Part shown: piece by piece, positions 4,053 to 6,339 of the stretch
Numbering within the stretch: position 1 is the stretch's first letter
Layout of the letters: every line of letters begins with the position of its first letter
The notes under the pieces: model-generated
Seen by the model: only the letters and a program-made list of their open reading frames with translations
What the model was told of the DNA's origin: nothing
The model's database searches: none
Position numbers and translations under genes: made by a program
Assembly (NCBI GenBank): GCA_011391115.1
Contig: JAABRC010000117.1
Location: forward strand, 1 to 6,339
DNA length: 6,339 nucleotides
Source: Candidatus Egaibacter danicus
GTDB taxonomy: Bacteria > Pseudomonadota > Gammaproteobacteria > Burkholderiales > Burkholderiaceae
Reading direction: 5' to 3'

Positions 4053-6339
4053 TCATGCTGCCAAGCCCTCGATCAGTTTGTTGAAGTTCGCATCCACCGT
4101 GGCCTTGAAGTCGGCCTGCATCTGAAACACCTCGGTGAACTCGGCAAAGGCCCAGCGGCCATATTGCCCCAGATGGTTCACGCCGGGCACCCAGTAGGTG
4201 TCCATGGTGGACTTTTTCTCGATGGCGTCTTCACCCCGGTAACCCTTGATCTCGACCACCAGGTGCAACGGGTCGGCCAGACCGTGGCCGTCATCGACCA
4301 GCACCACAAAGTCGGGCAGGTACTTGCGCATGACCGAGCCAAAGCGGTACGGCACTTCCAGACCCAGGTTGTGGTTTTTAACGTAGGCCAGCACTTTGGG
4401 GTGCGATTCGGCCACGCGACAGAATTCGGCCTCCCAGTCACTGTCCAGAATCACCCAGTTCAGGTGGCAGTGTTTGGAGCTGGTCTCCCAGCGGTCGGTC
4501 TTGGAGGTGTTGAAGCGCACATGGGCGGTGCTGCCGGTAGGGTTGTAGGCATCCAGCAACGCCTTGATGGGGCGCTCGCCCAAAAACTGGCGGGTGATGG
4601 CGGCGGTGATCTTGTTGCAGGCCATGTCGGCCAGCTCCTGGTACATCAGCAACGCGGGGTAGGTGTCGCCTTTGCAAACCAGGTATTTGGGGTTACCTTG
4701 GTCATCCACCGCGTCCAGCCATTCCTTGACGATGCGTTTGAGCTGACCGAACAGGTGCAGCTTGGGCGCTTCGCCTGGGTCGCGCCACTTGGTGTAGAGC
4801 AGGCGCTGGGTGAGCTGAAACAGCAAGGTGCTGGGGCGCATGTCGCCCAAGTGCTTGAGGCTCATGTCGGCACCCTCGCCGATGATGCCGGAATTGCGCG
4901 TGATGGACGGACCCACCAGCGCGGGGCTGAGGGTCAGGATGGATTCGTCATTAAAACTGGCGCTCAAGCGTTCTTCGGGCAATTCGACACGGTAGCCTTC
5001 GACGCGGGGGAAGCCAATTTCCAGCGCATCACGCTCGGGGCGCATGGCCTTGACCTGCACGGTTTCACGCGGCGGCTGCGGCGGGCCGATGACCGGCTTG
5101 GCGGTGAAGTTGAACGGAATGCCAAAGACGTCGGCGTACTCGACGTTGAACAAACCTTCTTCATTGAGCTCGTAGGACTGGCGGCGCAGCGCCCGGCCAA
5201 TGACCTGCTCACACAGCAACTGGGTGCCAAAGGCGCGAATGCCCAGCACATGGGTGACGGTGTTGGCGTCCCAGCCCTCGGTGAGCATGGAGACCGACAC
5301 CACGCAGCGGATGGCGCCACCCAACTGGCCGGGTTTGCCCACGGTGTTCATGACCTCGCGCAGCAGGTCCTGGTCGGTGATGTTGTCGCCGGAACGGGCA
5401 TCACCACTGCGCTCGACGATTTCGCGGCGAAAACGCTCGATTTCGTCCGCGGCCATGTCCCGGAAGTTGTCGTCCAGCGCGTCGCCCGCTTCGAGCTGTT
5501 CGCTGTCGATCAGCAAGGTGTTGGGGCGCGGCAGCGGGTTGCCAGTGGTGTCATCGAAATTGCGGAACAGGGCAAGGCGGCCGTTTTCCAGGGTGCTGGT
5601 GCCGTCATCATTCTGGCGCTGGAAACCCGAGACAAAGTCATACACCAGCTTGGAGATGGCGGTGTTCTGGCACACGATGATGAAGCACGGTGGCACTTTG
5701 ATGCCGTACTCTTCCCAGAGTTTGTAGGTTTTCTCATAGTGGCCGTAAAGGGCCAGCAGCGCCGTCTGCAGGCGCAGGGGTAGCTTGAGTGGGTCCAACT
5801 CGCCGCCCGTGCCACGGCCCTTTTTGGGCATGTCTTTGCGGATGTGTTCCCACAGGTTGCGAAACACTGGCATTTCCTCACCAGGGATGTTCTCGGCCAC
5901 GGGCACACGGGGCAACTTGACGATGCCACATTCGATGGCGTCCATCAGCGAGAAGTCGCTCATGGTCCAGGGGAACAGGGTGCCCTCGGCGTAGCCGGAA
6001 CCGCTCAAAAAGAACGGCGTGGCCGACAGGTCCATGACGCGGGTCACGCCCAATTTGCGGTTGACGGCTTCCAGGCCAGAAATCCACAGGCGGGCGGCCT
6101 CGTTGTTCTTTTCTGCTTCTTTTTTCTCGTCGCCCTTGAGGGCTTCGTCATCGTCCGGCGTGGGCTTTTCGCGGTAGCAGTGGTGTGCCTCGTCGTTGAT
6201 GACCATGATGTTCTTGATGCCCATCAGGTCGGGCATCACGCGCTGCAGCATCTGGCCTTCGGTTTCCTGGGTCAAGGGGGCATCACCCGTGCGGCCCTGC
6301 AGCAACTGGCGGCCACCCTTGGACAACTCGATGCGCTCG
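4053..6339 (-). CDS. Type III-like restriction subunit: SF2 DEAH helicase fused to PD-(D/E)xK nuclease (partial, N-terminus outside window)
   Basis: ATP-dependent DNA translocase and endonuclease expected to cut DNA lacking the partner methylase mark. The frame is open to the right edge (first full codons read ERIELSKGG), so the N-terminus with Walker A is missing; TTG at 6326 is an internal Leu codon, not the start. Counting from that Leu as residue 1, motif II is NDEAHH at 44-49, motif III SAT at 101-103, motif V VSMLTEGWD at 345-353 and motif VI EQVIGRALRR at 373-382. The C-terminal nuclease shows YLPDF at 669-673 and VVEIKG at 690-695, the PD and ExK halves of the active site, then QYGRWAF near 721. 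Its order (LDSDWE, AYVKNHNLG, PDF, WVPGVN, GRWAF) matches what I remember of BPTD_3080-family restriction endonucleases. The gene ends in TGA before the operator spacer. All visible catalytic motifs look intact. Confidence 0.92.
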   Translation of the reverse strand, partial: ERIELSKGGRQLLQGRTGDAPLTQETEGQMLQRVMPDLMGIKNIMVINDEAHHCYREKPTPDDDEALKGDEKKEAEKNNEAARLWISGLEAVNRKLGVTRVMDLSATPFFLSGSGYAEGTLFPWTMSDFSLMDAIECGIVKLPRVPVAENIPGEEMPVFRNLWEHIRKDMPKKGRGTGGELDPLKLPLRLQTALLALYGHYEKTYKLWEEYGIKVPPCFIIVCQNTAISKLVYDFVSGFQRQNDDGTSTLENGRLALFRNFDDTTGNPLPRPNTLLIDSEQLEAGDALDDNFRDMAADEIERFRREIVERSGDARSGDNITDQDLLREVMNTVGKPGQLGGAIRCVVSVSMLTEGWDANTVTHVLGIRAFGTQLLCEQVIGRALRRQSYELNEEGLFNVEYADVFGIPFNFTAKPVIGPPQPPRETVQVKAMRPERDALEIGFPRVEGYRVELPEERLSASFNDESILTLSPALVGPSITRNSGIIGEGADMSLKHLGDMRPSTLLFQLTQRLLYTKWRDPGEAPKLHLFGQLKRIVKEWLDAVDDQGNPKYLVCKGDTYPALLMYQELADMACNKITAAITRQFLGERPIKALLDAYNPTGSTAHVRFNTSKTDRWETSSKHCHLNWVILDSDWEAEFCRVAESHPKVLAYVKNHNLGLEVPYRFGSVMRKYLPDFVVLVDDGHGLADPLHLVVEIKGYRGEDAIEKKSTMDTYWVPGVNHLGQYGRWAFAEFTEVFQMQADFKATVDANFNKLIEGLAA

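Noticed and set aside
4011..5783. 590-codon open frame on the + strand opposite the restriction gene
   Set aside because: It is antisense to a gene with intact helicase and nuclease motifs. The product is a low-complexity Gly/Val/Ala/His/Gln mix without domains, as expected opposite G/C-third-position codons.

Overview
The window has high GC content. I counted roughly 60-65% in sampled blocks of the large genes, with lower values in two stretches noted below. Codon use leans strongly to G/C at third positions. All well-supported genes lie on the minus strand. GC level and protein style fit a proteobacterium, most likely a Burkholderiales-type betaproteobacterium. That placement is inference; no marker gene is present.

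The locus reads as one minus-strand defence operon, described here in transcription order from the right edge. (1) 4053-6339: the C-terminal ~760 residues of a type III-like restriction subunit, with SF2 helicase motifs II, III, V and VI followed by a PD-(D/E)xK-type nuclease domain. Its N-terminus lies beyond the right edge. (2) 3803-4052: a 250-base lower-GC spacer (about 48% over 3841-4020). It carries three operator-like palindromes sharing TCACA-N3-TGTGA, with centres at 3864, 3906 and 3948, exactly 42 bp apart, plus a fourth unrelated AT-rich inverted repeat. (3) 3548-3802: a UPF0175-type HTH antitoxin. (4) 3070-3561: a DUF3368/PIN-type putative toxin RNase overlapping the antitoxin by 14 nt. 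(5) 181-3057: a large (958 aa) beta-class N6-adenine DNA methyltransferase starting 12 nt after the PIN stop. (6) 1-180: a short left flank with no supported gene.

The methyltransferase would protect the recognition sequence that the helicase-nuclease cleaves when unmodified. A toxin-antitoxin pair sits between the two halves, probably co-transcribed with the methyltransferase. The palindrome array lies just upstream of the antitoxin and is the obvious candidate control region for the TA-mod segment. The order nuclease, operators, antitoxin, toxin, methylase makes regulation of the methylase relative to the nuclease the central question here. The most unusual signal is the phased three-palindrome array. 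Translated, two of its members read RSQ(I/F)V, resembling a conserved segment that I remember from ORF6N/KilA-N-type proteins. The methylase also has a lower-GC central block coinciding with its predicted target-recognition domain, which suggests specificity swapping.
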